NCBI GenBank assembly: GCA_020086605.1
Contig: JACBWW010000018.1
Span: forward strand, 17,781,220 to 17,845,219
Length of the DNA stretch: 64,000 nt
Origin: Lanius collurio
Lineage: Eukaryota; Chordata; Aves; Passeriformes; Laniidae
Direction: 5' to 3'
The translations under genes were made by a program, and so were the position numbers. The notes under the pieces were generated by a model, which was given only the letters and a program-made list of their open reading frames with translations, was not told where the DNA came from and did not search any database. Of this stretch, positions 49,826 to 62,422 are shown piece by piece (positions within the stretch are counted from its first letter, which is position 1; every line of letters begins with the position of its first letter).

Positions 49826-50035
49826 ATTCCTGAATTCTATCACCAAGTCATTATGTGACCTTGAGGAAAAAAGATTCACTCAAGTGCACAGGGTCTCCAT
49901 TTACCTTTTGTAGAATAGGTGTATATAATCATAACATTTATTGATAATGCAGAAGGGTTGTGGGGTTTTAATGAATTGTTAAGCACTTCAAGGTCCTCAG
50001 CTGCATAATGGCAATCTTTATTAATAAAGTGCTGT
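49826..50035 (+). repeat. MIR-type CORE-SINE copy, best preserved in the window
   Basis: Ordered blocks match the sauropsid MIR. They are gattcctgaattctatcacc ('gactcctgggttctattcc'), ttatgtgaccttgaggaaa ('tgtgtgaccttgggcaa'), gattcactcaagtgcacag ('gtcacttaacctctctgtg'), tctccatttaccttttgtag ('cctcagtttccccatctgtaa'), aataggtgtatataatcata ('aatggggataataata'), agaagggttgtggggttttaa ('cacaggggttgtgaggcttaa'), atgaattgttaagcacttca and aggtcctcagctgcataatgg ('gagatcctcggatgaaagg'). The copy runs nearly full length from the CORE to the 3' tail; the tRNA-derived head is not clear. Confidence 0.8.
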
Positions 50036-50126
50036 TTACTGGCTATCACAACCCTTACTTGGGTAAATATAACAATATTTATACTTATAGCAGCTCTAGA
50101 CATTTTTTAACCCTATAATATATCTT

Positions 50127-50140
50127 CTACCATATGGTAG
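50127..50140. repeat. Perfect 14-bp palindrome
   Basis: CTACCATATGGTAG equals its own reverse complement and contains a CATATG E-box type core. It lies about 90 bp after the MIR copy. Confidence 0.85.
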
Positions 50141-51285
50141 TCCAAATATTTATTTTTATGAACATCTAGAACTGACTGATGGGGGAGAAGGAGAACATTG
50201 TATCAAAACTCCAAATCTGCTTACTCATCATATTCTCTTGGCTCTGTCAGAGGTATGTAGGGGAGCTACTGCTTATCAAAGTTTGACCAATTAAATGCAG
50301 CAGAAATCCCTGAAAAAGGAACAAAGGGATATGGCTGTTATGGGGAATGAAGTTGGTTTTTTTCCTCTTCCAATTCACAATCTGCCTTAAAGGCAAATTT
50401 TACCATTTCCCCTCCACAAACAAAAAATAGGATATCACCAGTCTGCTTAAACACAGCATTTCTTCCCAAAACAAAAAGCGTCATTATCATAATGATTGGT
50501 GCCGCTTAACACCCTTTAAAAGTCAGGTTTTAAACACAGCCTTTCTAATGCAAAGCTCAAACCCAGCTGTTGTGCATGCCCTGACCTGGGCTGATAGGCG
50601 AGGCAAGAACATCCAGGGCTCCTACTCAGCTCCTCCTGCGAGCTTCCCCATTAACCCACTGACCACATCTTCCTCACTGGGACATTGCCATTGGGTCCAG
50701 ATCTGTATTTTACCCACCAAATTTAAAAATTAAACAGCAAATACAGCAACCCCTTTATATTAAGGATCCTAGCTGCAAAGAACTGTAAGGAAATATATGA
50801 AGTTTGGTTCTGCCTTAATTTAAGTGAAAAGGAAATGGCAGATTCTGGTATCTTACCTGGGCTGAGAGGAGGGGAAGGAAATCAATGAATGAAACACACA
50901 GGAGGAGAGAATAATGAAAAAAAAACTTATGTTCTTATTTTTGGATATACACCAAGTTCTTTTGGGGAGCTGGGGGGAAAAGCTACAAATTACTTTCCAT
51001 CTGACAGATTTGAACAATCACAGAAGTAATATTTGGTATGCAGCAAAACTAAGAAACTCTGTTGTCTGTCAAAAAAAGAGTGAGAATTGTCTTAGGCAGC
51101 AACATCAGATCTATTATTAATCCATACTTCAGCATAGACTTAAAATATATTGACATCTTCAAGCAGAAAATGACAATGTATAGGCAATTTTAAATTCCTA
51201 AGGGAAATCCAGAACCATAGGTGAAGCTACCATTAAGTGGAGAGGGGAGGGAAATCCAAATTCTATTTCTTTACAAATAGCTTGA

Positions 51286-51305
51286 ATTAGTTATCATTAG
51301 TTATC
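51286..51305 (+). repeat. Exact 10-bp tandem duplication with GATA-type sites
   Basis: ATTAGTTATC occurs twice head to tail and is followed by AATTA. Each unit has a TTATC (GATAA on the minus strand) word and an ATTA homeodomain-like core. Confidence 0.85.
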
Positions 51306-54300
51306 AATTATGTGTTCCAGTATAAACATACTTTTGGGTCATTGATGAGCTCAGCTTCACAAGGCATCTGAGAACGTGTGTTTGGAAAGGGATACCCCAG
51401 CTTGGGAGCATTTTGAAGTAACTTACAAATCATCTAACTCAGGCAAAAAATAACTCACTTGAGAATGATATAATTACTTTCAGTTTGCTTAAAGCCAAGG
51501 AAAAGTTGACACAGTGTTTAAAAGGAGGGGGGTAGTGCAAGCAAAGGAGGAGGAAAAAAAAAGAGTTACTTTATACTGCTTGAAATTGGGCTATTTGGAG
51601 GCCTAGGACCTGAGCTTATTTGAAGAAAGATTATCTTGACAAATTGGATAAACATTTTGTGCATGACAGGACGCTGATGGAGAGTCTGTTCTGCAAGCAC
51701 ACCTGGGGGATAGTTTGCTCAGTGTGTGACCAAGGTGTTCAGCTAACCCCGAGTCCTCCCAGGGCGCTTTGTTTACCCTGTGACAGGTATAGGCAGATCT
51801 GAAGTCGAGGCCCCCACAACAGTTCCTGCAGACTTTGCAGATGCATTTTTCACTCCTCCTTGGGACAAAACACCTCTTGGCTAGACCAGTCTACAAAAAG
51901 CTGCACCAGAATTCAACAAATAGTTTGCATTTAAGGAAGTCTGCAGGCTGGCATGCCCAAGGCCAGTGAGTGACCAGTGCAAATAAAGCATCACATCTCC
52001 GTCCTTTGTCCTCCTTACCCCTCAGCATCGACCAAGAGGGCCCATTCCAACACCCTAGAATCATCATCAAGCAGTGGAAAAAAACCCCATGCCTATAAAC
52101 AGCCTGCTGGTTAGTCAGAAGGGGAGTGAACATCACCTGTGGAGAATTTTGACTTCCCTGCCTCAGGAAACAGTGGCCATTTTGTTGTGCCTTTGCTTTG
52201 ATGTCAGAGACTGAGCAACACAGGACACCAGACCAAGGTGGCTGATGGCCACTGTGCAGGCTGTTGGTGACATCTGCTAGCATCACCTGAAGGACTCCTT
52301 TGTCCAGGCAGGCAGGATGCAAACCTTTGCTTCTTGAAGCAGCTGCAATGGCAACTAAAGCCTTGCAGATCCCAACAATCCACCCCCAGGGCTTTTTTCA
52401 TGTGTGAGTTCAGGAAGACAAGGATTTCATTCTCAAACTGAAATTCCCAAAGCTGCCACACAACCCTCCCTCCACCTTCTTGGGGTGGGCTGGTTTTCAG
52501 CCGGTTGAGCTCTGGGCCTATGGCAAGTTGGTTCAAAGACAAACATTTATGCCAGAGCAAAGAGGCAGAAGGACAGAGAAAGGACAGTAAAAGAAAAATA
52601 ATTTAGTGAAGCTGAAGCCATTATGGAGCCACTCCTTAGGACTACAAATGTTTACACTTGCATATGAGAAAAGCTCAGATCAGAAATTGTTTTTTTAAAT
52701 GGCAAAAATTTTGTCCTAAGACCACTTTCACAAAATTAAACAACCAATTCCCTAGATGTGCTCTCTCCCCAGCTCAGTATGGCTTTTGTCTGTACTTAGT
52801 CCATGAACATGGCTTCAGCCACTTCCTACCTCCAAAGCAACAAGCAGAGCCCAGGGGGCAGTAATGGAGAAGATAAACCCTTTGGAGAAAGGACCAGCGT
52901 GGGACTCCCTTCACCTTGGCTGCTGCAGGCTGGAACAAGGAAAGAGGAGGTCAGCCCTGACCACCAGCTGCCACAGAAGCACATCCAGCTCCCTGAAACT
53001 GGATGCCTAATTTTTGGGTGGCTAAAGTGAAGGGTCCATGCCAAGTCCTGTTCCTCGGACAAGCACACCAGTACAAGGGATCAGGGAAATGAGAATGACA
53101 CTGAAGGGGCAAACTTCAAGCCAGTGTTCTGCAAAGTGGTTAACAAGCAGTGTGGGTAGAGAAGAATATCTGTTTTACACACCAGCAGTACATCATCCCA
53201 AATCCACACTGTCTGGTCTGTTTGGGGACAATTGGCTTCCTTTACCTCTTTTTCATAAGCTATTTTAAGAGTAGGAAATTAGAGGAAGAAACCTAAATTT
53301 GATAGCTTGGATTGACCCTTCGGACATCATGAGAATATGTTTAGATGGGAGAGGCCCATAATGCTTCTGCCTCTGGTGTCCACTAGACTATGAAGAGAAG
53401 TAAGCACTTGCCACATAGCACAAGGCTGTTAATATTGCTTACTGGACCAAGGCAGGACTGGGGAGATGTTCACAGCATTTATACTGAGGGGTAAGAATAG
53501 ATCAGTTCCCTAAAGCAAAAATAAACCTCTTCTGTACCACATCAGTTATAATTCTTCCTCTCTGACTAGCAGCAACAAGCAAACAAAAAGCCAGGGCTGC
53601 TCTGCAGCAAGGCTGTGTTACCTAACACAGATTTGTTTTAAAATCCACAGAAGAAACAGAGAAGCATTACAAAATACCTCAGAAATATTTGAGAAACTGT
53701 TTTTAACATGGGAAGGGCCTTCATTGATTTTTGGCTTTCAAACTTACTTTTCCAGAATAGCTGCCATCACTGTATCCAAAAAGCAGCAATCAAAGCAGTT
53801 AAAGGTATTATAAAATTGCTCTGCTGCAGAAAGCATTTTCACCCAGGCCATTTACATTCCCACGTGTGCTCAGGCAGAACACCCCAAAGCTAACACACAT
53901 TTCTCTTGTGAATTATGACAACAACTCAGAATAACTTCACATAGTGCTCTCCATGCAACATATAAAGAGGTGACAGAAATAATTTATCTCCATCCTGTGG
54001 AACTAATATGAACCTTCATAGGTAGGCCTGGAATCAGCAAACAAGTAGTCACCAGAAAGTGATCTGAAAATAAAGACATTGAACGATAGGAAAGAAATCT
54101 TTTTCCAGGATATAGCAGCTTAAAGAACACCAGCAGAAAGTTGAGGAGCTCCTAAAAGCAACTATATACCTCTAGCTTGCCCTGGGGGTTATTTAGATGA
54201 TGAGGAACATTTTCATGACTCAACCCTTTCATCTTGTATTTCCTTAGCTGAGTGTGTTGTCACTGTCCTGACAGGAGGGTTTGTCTTTTCAGGGTGACTG

Positions 54301-57300
54301 AAATAGAATTAGGACAATATTTCATTCCAATTCATACAGTTATTATTAAAAAGCATTTTTTCCTTATTTGCCTGTGACACTACACTGCACATGCAAAAAG
54401 AACAAAGGTTGTCAAAGCCAGGGTCAGCCAAGCAGGAATGTTCTGGCTCTGGACATAGTGATGATGTGAACTATTGTGCCCCAGCTGACACGGCCGTGGC
54501 TCCACGAGCACTCACCAGTCAGCGCATCTGTTTGCAGGAAGGAATCCAAGCTACAGAGGAAACAATGACTTTGCAGTTTAATAGAAATCCTCAGGTACAG
54601 ATGAGACAAAAAAAGGCAACAAAAGCTTAGCACAAAAGAGGCTATTTAGTGCTCTAATATCAGACCTCAATGTAAATCTGCCTGAATCCAGGCATGAGTC
54701 CCAGCTGGGAGCATCCCTTTTTGGTGGAACATGCATGAGACACACTCATTATTAAAGTCCTTTCTCATACAGCAAAAGATATACTATCCCTCCCAGTTAT
54801 ATTCTCTGACATTCTCGCCCCACATTTCATTTTATTCAGACATTATTTTCATTTTAAACTGGAAAACATGAAAAATAATATTACTTTTCTCTGTAAAATT
54901 GATCTTTTCTCACAAAATACCCCACAAACACCTTATTTGCAGAGCTTCAACTATCCTGACAAAACTTCCAAAAGTAATTAAAAAAGAGATATCTTTGTCA
55001 TCAGATTAGTTTTGCATTTCCCATTCAAGTGATCCCCACATTTCTGAAGATGACGTTTGTGCTCAAGTGGTAGAAGTCAGACAGCAGCAATACGTGATAC
55101 CAAGCAGTGATCAGAGGGGTATGCTTACCACAGAACTTTCCATCAGCACAATCTATCAGGCTCCAGCAATACAAAATTAGGTTTTCAAAAGTAGGTTTCC
55201 TTTTTAAAAATAGGACTTGCATGACTTCTAAAAATGGAGCAGAGAACAGTGCCAGCAGAATGTCTGCAAACAAGCTCCCTCTATATATTCCAAGTGTAAA
55301 GAGCAGTGAAACTGCAGCATTCCTGCTCATTCTCAGCTTTAAAACTGAGAGTTTCAAGACCACCTGGGACCACTGATTTAGTTTAGGTGGTCAACCCACT
55401 TTTGAAAGAAATCTGTTCTTCAATGCTTTTGCTACCTGTTCTGCCAAAATTAGCTCAGCAATTGCTGCACACTCACCCTGTTGCATCACCCTTGGGTGCT
55501 TTAGAAAACACTGTCTGTAACTAATACTGTCACTATATATCTCATTCCTGTTTCTTCTTCAAATACTGTGTGTGATTTTCATCTCAAACAAAACATTCAC
55601 AGCTGCCATGAGCACTCTCTTGCCTTACCCTCTGTGTCAGGGTGTGCCCTCCCAGAATATCCATCCCAGCCCATTATGCAAAAAACAACCAGTCCTTTAT
55701 GGCAGAACGGCCCGAGCCCCATTAGCCAGGCAGACAGACGCATTTGGAGCACAGATCCCAGAATATAGGCGAGCCATTGTTTCACTTCAGAACAGGCCAC
55801 GGAGCCTCCATCACATGAGGGAAACCTTTGATGTCTCTTGGATTTAGAGGACAAGTCCAAACCAAAGCAGGGGCAGAGCAGCTTCTGCTAAGCAGGGCAA
55901 ACTTTTCCTCTCTCTGATGAGGGGAGGTTTTCTGTAGGAAGAAAACAGGCTCCAGCAGCTGTGACAAGTGAGGAGACAGAGCTGACTGGCAGGAGGGAAA
56001 GCGAGGGCTATGCAAGGACAGCCTGGCAAAGCAACCAGCTCTAAGCACAAAAAATTATCTGGTCTGGTGACAAAGGGGAAGAAACAGAATGCTAAGGGTA
56101 TATTTAAGTATATGTGTATAAATATGCTGATGAGCTCTAAAAGTCCTTTTATATCAACTAACTTCCCATTAAAAGTCTGACTGGTGATCTTCCTCACCAT
56201 AATAATTCAGTATAAAGTGACAAGATATGGCAATATGAGCATCTTAAGGACCAACAAGGTAAATCTTTGACTCTCTTGTTCTTCTGGCTTTAGTTTAGCT
56301 CCATATAAAGATGAAGACACGAGTCACACCGTATGAGACGGCAGCCAGAAGCAAAGCCCGTAAGGTCACAGGCACAAAAAGATCTGAAGTCTCTTCTACT
56401 TTTCAACTTGCTTCCAAATTTCCAGGGTTGGTTGCAATGGCGCATTGTTACTTATGATCTGTCTTTAAGCCAAGAACAAAATGTGGATTTCTTATGTTGC
56501 AGATAGACAATTACAAAGACTGTCTACACTGAACAGTGACAAAAACCAAGTCTCCTGCACAGTGCATTTCCCATGCCAGTCAGACTCAGGATCCACAGAA
56601 CACTAAGGGAGGAATCAGATCCAAAGTGTCTGTCAGAGACCAGGGTCACCTGGTCTTACAAAGGATATACCTTGTCTAGCCCCACAGTGGGAGTAGAGGG
56701 GAAAGAGTGAGGAGCAGGGGGGGAAAGAAATAAAAAACCCCCACAGTCTAACAATTCACTTCTTGAGACAAGCCATGCAAAGATTTCTCTGCTCCAGGCT
56801 CAAGTCTAAGCTCCTACCCAAGTATGTGATTTCATGTAAACAATGTGAGCAAGCCTGGATTTATGAACTGGATCCTCATAATGCAGATTAATTTTCAGCA
56901 AAAACAATTATGCATTACTGTGGAACATGGTTGTCAAATTCTGAGAATCAACTAAGAAATAAATACAGTAATCCCTACATAAACAGTCTGTAAACCACTT
57001 AGTAATCTTGGAGACAAGAACCTGGTGTTAAAGATAAGTGGTAAACTCTGAGAGAAACATTTAAAATGAAGTGCTAGCAGAACATATATGACAGAATTTC
57101 AGGGGTTTGTGTGCCTTCAGAAATCAAACTCCCCATTCTAACTGGGTGAAAGAAGTTATGTGCATCCCCAAGCAAGCATCTCCTTTTAACTTTTTTTCTC
57201 AAGGGCAGTCATGGAAGATGTTTTGTACAACGTTTGTGCAATGTGAATATTTCTTTATGTTGAACCGTATCCTTGTTGGGGTGCTGGATTAATGCACAAG

Positions 57301-58431
57301 TAGGACAGGCATCTAGATGACTTGGGCAGATCCCCTATTTCCAGATTAATAAAACTATTCGGAGAACTACGAAATTCATATTTTAGTGACACAGGAGAAT
57401 TTTCTCTGGATAATCTGCACAACATGGATATTAAGTAGACAGCACTTCTTTTATAAAAAGAAGCACAAACCTTGCAAACTGAACTCCTATCCAAGTCAGA
57501 AAATCTTAAACTAGAAGCGAGAATCACTGTCTCAAATCAAGTTTTGCCATAGAAAAGTTTCTTTAATACCCCCAAATACATCAAAAACAGGCAGAGATGT
57601 CCTTTGAGATACATCATTTAGTTATCAAAGCCAACAAGACTTCCTCTCTAACTTTTGAAGCTTTTATAGAAGAACAAGCTATCAGAATACTTGGGGCTGG
57701 GGTCACTTCTGTCTAGTTACAGATCCAAATACTATCCCTAATACCATTTGCCTTTGTCCTGGCACTCAGTTGGGTTTTACTTGGCAGGTTTGTTCTGTTC
57801 TGACACTGCCCTTGCAGGAGCACAAGAATGGGTTCTTGGGAGGCCAAAGTCAGTGGTCCCAGCCCTCCACTGCAGATCCCATTATTCTGGCATTACTATT
57901 CACCCCCCAACAGAAGTGTGCTAATAGTAAGGGGCTCGATGAAAACCAAACAAAACTACCCTGCTACAACTCCATATGAAATGTTGACCCAAGAAAAATA
58001 AAGTGTGCCTCTTGGATTTACATCTGCCCACTTTGCACAGCAGATAGCAGGGGGCCTGCTGCAGGTGCTAAGGAGAGGGATTTAAGCCAGCTTCCAAAGT
58101 TCATATTGATAAATCATAGGCGTATCACACCAGCCATCTGCACACACCTCGTCACATCTGCAGGCCTTGCAAGGAGCTCAGGGAGGTTTTACATACAGCT
58201 GAGCAAACCCTTCCCTCCTCCATCCCATGCTGGAATTCCAGATCCCTCACACTAGGTTCAGCTCCTACCCTTGCCAAGAGCCTCGTTTGTCTTCACCAGC
58301 TCACATCTCAAGGCCCTTCTCTCAACCTTGAGACCCACAAGAAATTCTGTTGCTTCTTATCACCATTTTCATCTTATTTCACCTCATCCTCTTACACATA
58401 TACACATTCTACCAAGACTTCCCTCTTGAGA

Positions 58432-58446
58432 ATGCAAATGCAAATC
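58432..58446 (+). promoter_or_regulatory. Overlapping tandem octamer sites
   Basis: ATGCAAATGCAAATC contains ATGCAAAT twice, offset by 6 bp: a POU-factor (OCT) type site and its overlapping copy. Such overlap can arise by chance; a binding role is inference. Confidence 0.35.
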
Positions 58447-58713
58447 CACCTGAACCACTTTGGGGACCAGTATAAAAACATCTCACTGCTCACAATTTTT
58501 ATATCCCAAACTCACAATTCCTTCTTTCTGCAAAGACAGTTCCCAATTCCACTGACATACAAAAAAAATCCAGATATGTATGTGCTATTGTCATTAACAA
58601 ATAAAGGAGACAATAAGTGTAATAACCTTGCATGATGATTTGGTGCCTGTACAAGCACTTTAGCACATATTTAACACTATTCTTATTCATCAAAACACAT
58701 TAAACCAACACAA

Positions 58714-58768
58714 CTTTAAGCACATTTACATTTTGCACAGCTTTAAGCACAGAATACATTTTGCTGAA
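58714..58768 (+). repeat. Two-copy tandem duplication, about 27 bp
   Basis: CTTTAAGCACA-ttt-ACATTTTGC is followed directly by CTTTAAGCACA-gaat-ACATTTTGC. The units share two exact blocks of 11 and 9 bp and differ by a 1-base indel and substitutions between them. Confidence 0.8.
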
Positions 58769-61700
58769 TAGAGACAAGTAATTTAAGTTTCACCCATGAG
58801 GGTGCTGCTAAATTAACACCATAAAGTTGAAATCTCAAAGATTGCCGGAAATTTTAGGTCTTTCCTGTACACACTTAGATTAAACTCCCCTTTAGATAAA
58901 AAACACCTAAATGAAGCTTAACTTTTGCCAAGAGAATCCACTTTCAGATTATTTTGTTTTTCTTTTGCATAAGCCTGCGACTTTCACATAATCCACAAGC
59001 AAATAGCTCTATTCTGTAGATTAGAAATTATAAAAGACCATGTAATCAGCTGACAAAAGAACTGAAAACAACCCCAGAGGAAATGCAGAGCTGCTCTGCA
59101 GGCTCACAATGTGAAGCTCTGTCAGCCTCCCACTCCTTCAGCAGATACTTCTGACATTTCTTGTGTCATTACTGGACTTTATGAATGGGGCTGTAGGTTG
59201 TTTGCTTGAGAATAATCAGAAAGGGAAGGGGCATGGTATCACAGACAAGGGAGCTGCTTCAATCTCTGCTGACCAGACCCAAGCAATTAGTTCACTGCTT
59301 TCTCCTACCACCAACTATGAATCACAGCTCCACATTGTATTAAAGGCTGAATTGTTCCTCATTTTTTAATAAGGATGCTTAAGAAATTAAGCTATTGTAA
59401 CCTCAAATAAACTGCATGTGGTTTGATGGCTTTATTTATTTCACATGTACCCAAATATTTAGGTACTTACACAAAGTCTCATCAACCTTTTTGAGCCAGA
59501 AAAGTCATCTGTAATTCTCACTAGAGTTACCCCACCGAGCTCCAGTTCTTTCCACTTCTGGTGCAGAAAAAACTATTGCAAACACAATTCCTGCCACTGC
59601 AGTCCCCTGCTCCCACTTGGCTTCCCCAGCCACACACACACGAGAGGCAAATTACACACAGAGGGAAGGGAAAGCCCTGGTGGTGAGAATTGGTTTGCAA
59701 ACCCGAGATGAAACAACACTGCCAGCTGTGCAAGAGATCACAAAGAGGAGGAGCCCAGACTGGGCGTTCCTGTTGTCACCTGCTCTTTACAAGCCTGAGC
59801 AGTACTTTCAACTAATTTTGAGAAGAGTCTTTGGAAAGAGCAGCCTTGCTGTTTCTGGGGAAGAGACAGTTCCAGTAAAAGGAATGCCCCAGCAGACAGA
59901 GGATGCAAAAGGAAGATGAACCACAGCACCAACTCTGTGGAGCAAAGAACTCAAACTGCCTGAAAGAAGGGTTTTGACCGAGCCAAGGCTCCCACAGGAG
60001 TCCCGCCAAGACAGGCAGATCTGTTCAAGAAGATTCCTTCTGCTTGTGAGGCTTCTCTTTTTACTCTATTGATTTCCCAGGGTTGAGTCTGTTAAGTCAT
60101 GACGTATCTTGGGCAATGTCTGGCTAATCAATAAATATACTCAGTCATTTATTAGGGTCTCAGCACCACCACTGCTTGGCCCTACAGGATCACAGCCAGG
60201 CCAATTCCCCTGTTCAATTGATAAATAAGAGCTGTCAGAGATCTCCTGGCCAATCATCAGTGTGTAGGGGAAGGATGTTTTCTGACAACTCAGAAAAGGG
60301 AGGCCTTTCCAAGGTGATTGAGCATTGGGCATTTTGGTGAAGGAGCATCAAACCACTGATTCAAGTAACTGTAAAGTGTGCTCTGTTTGCATCCCACCTG
60401 CCAGCCTGGCACACCCCACAGAGGCCACTGATGGTGCCAAAAGCAGAGTCCTGGCCTCCAACAGCCATTGACAATGCCAGAGCACTTTGCCAAGGGAAGG
60501 GCTCCTGCTGAACTAAAGGCTTGCTCTGTGTGGGGTTTCTTAGTGAGGTACGTGCAAGATGCTTACCTCAGAGACAAGCAAATAGAGAAAAAAATATTCA
60601 CAAGTACTTGCTAGAATACAAAGAAAACCAAGTTTTAATCTCTTTATAACCCTTTTGCATTAATTTTTGCTAAGCTTTAGAGTACTATGATTAGTAGAGA
60701 ACATTTTTATAAGAGAATTTTAAGTACCAGAATGTTCAATTAAAGCATGAGTAGAATATTATAAAACTCATAATGTCTGGTGGAGTTACATAAGCTAGAA
60801 AGGAAACTAATACCATCTGCCATGTAATTGCTCAGCATCAGCAAATGACAGCTTTTGCCCAGACCAGGAATAGTTTTCGTATGGACACACATAATCATTA
60901 CAGAATGCTTTAAAAAAGCAAGAGTTTCTCAAATTCACTATTATCTCCCTGATAAGTCGATATAATTATTATATTGTAAAGGCATACATACCCTGGATGC
61001 ATCTCAGTTCACAAAAGCATGGTTACATTAACAAATTCATGGAAACTAATATCAGGTGATCAAGATTCAAGGAAAGGAAACAGCAAAGAACAACAGATAG
61101 AGGACAAAAGAAGTAATATCAAAGGAGATTTAGACAATCCATGCATAAATCAATTTTAGCCTTTTTGTGCAAAGAATTTGGCCTATTTACTGTTCAATCT
61201 TTACCATTCAAGTTTGGTTTTTTTCAACATGTTTTTATATCTGTTTAATCAGAAAATATTCTTAATTTTGCCTATCTGGCTCAAGATGCTCCCTCCCTTA
61301 AATACTGAGGTTTGTACAGCAAATGGAGCTGAAAACTGAACTGATCCCATCACAAGCAAATTATCAGCTCTCCAACTGTGGAAGCAAAACTTCATTTAAT
61401 CTGATGGCAAATAACATGCATTTCTCCAGCAATTCCTACTTTGGCTAATCAGTCAGGCTGATGGATGTTTAGCACTTACCTTAATGCAGATTTTTGCTTT
61501 AGCTAACATTTGTAGAAACAGAATCAATTACAAGCTGGAGATTACTAGGCTGATGGGCTTTCATGCTATTGCAGTTGACCGTGCAATTGAGTTTCTAAGT
61601 GACAGACACCACAGGACAGTCTCAGCTTGGCAAAATCCTCCTTTACTGTTCCACTTATCTAACATATTCTTCATTCAGCACTTTAATTTCCCACCCTTTG

Positions 61701-62410
61701 CCTTTTTTTTTCCCCGAGCCATCTGAGCAAAGCCTATGCACACACGTGTGCTTTGCCATTTCCTGATGAGGAAATACCTACATGGAGGTGCCCCCAGCAC
61801 AGTGGGACAGCCCCCACTGGCACAGCCCTGGGACAATTACAACGTTATCTTCTTGACCAGTCAATGTTCAGATGTGGAAGCGCTGCATGAGGGAAGGTTT
61901 TAAGTGTGGGAGCTGCACAGAAAGCTCTTGGTCAACACAAAATAAAGCTCAGCAGCCCTCTAGAATAAATGAGAAACCTTCACAATTAATGCTTTTTGCC
62001 AGCATGATCCCAAGCAAACCAGCATTCTTGCAGTTAAATATTTTTAAAGAGGCAAATGGTTCTTGTTTAAATGAGTTTGATTGCTCCTCTCACCACACCC
62101 AATCTTTACTAAAGATTATATATTTAGTAGCAGTTATCATAGTCCTTTTTCACTTTTCTAGAAAAAGTTGCAGAACTGGGAGTCTTCAGCATCTCCATTA
62201 GAAATGCTGGTGCTCAAAATCAAACCTACAACCCCTGCTCCCCAGCAGAGGTGGGGAAGGCCCAGCACTTCACAGAATCGAGTCCATCAATAAAGGTAAT
62301 AAGAATACAACTGTTTCCAAAAGGTCTCATCCATAGACTAGATGAGCATATTTAGGGGAGCAACCCTATTAAAATTTTAGCAGGTAGGTAGCATATGTAA
62401 GAGGGAGTTG

Positions 62411-62422
62411 TTTTTTTTTTTT
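62411..62422. repeat. Poly(T) tract, 12 T
   Basis: Simple homopolymer. Confidence 0.9.

Larger units (their letters stand above)
50036..58431. other. Non-coding DNA; GC-richer at about 51700-53240
   Basis: No gene recognised. Frames of 143 and 118 codons (minus, 51891-52560), 75-80 codons near 52800-53070, and 112 and 118 codons (minus, 55025-55363 and 55844-56200) overlap one another in several frames. None shows a family; the clustering follows the local GC content. No interspersed repeat recognised. Confidence 0.6.

Noticed and set aside
51760..51795. gcgctttgtttaccctgtgacaggtata recalling a reversed MIR tail
   Set aside because: It needs a deletion of about 20 bases to align, and no further MIR blocks follow.
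51891..52560. Overlapping minus-strand frames of 143 and 118 codons
   Set aside because: They overlap in different frames in a GC-richer stretch, which lowers stop-codon frequency. No protein family is seen.
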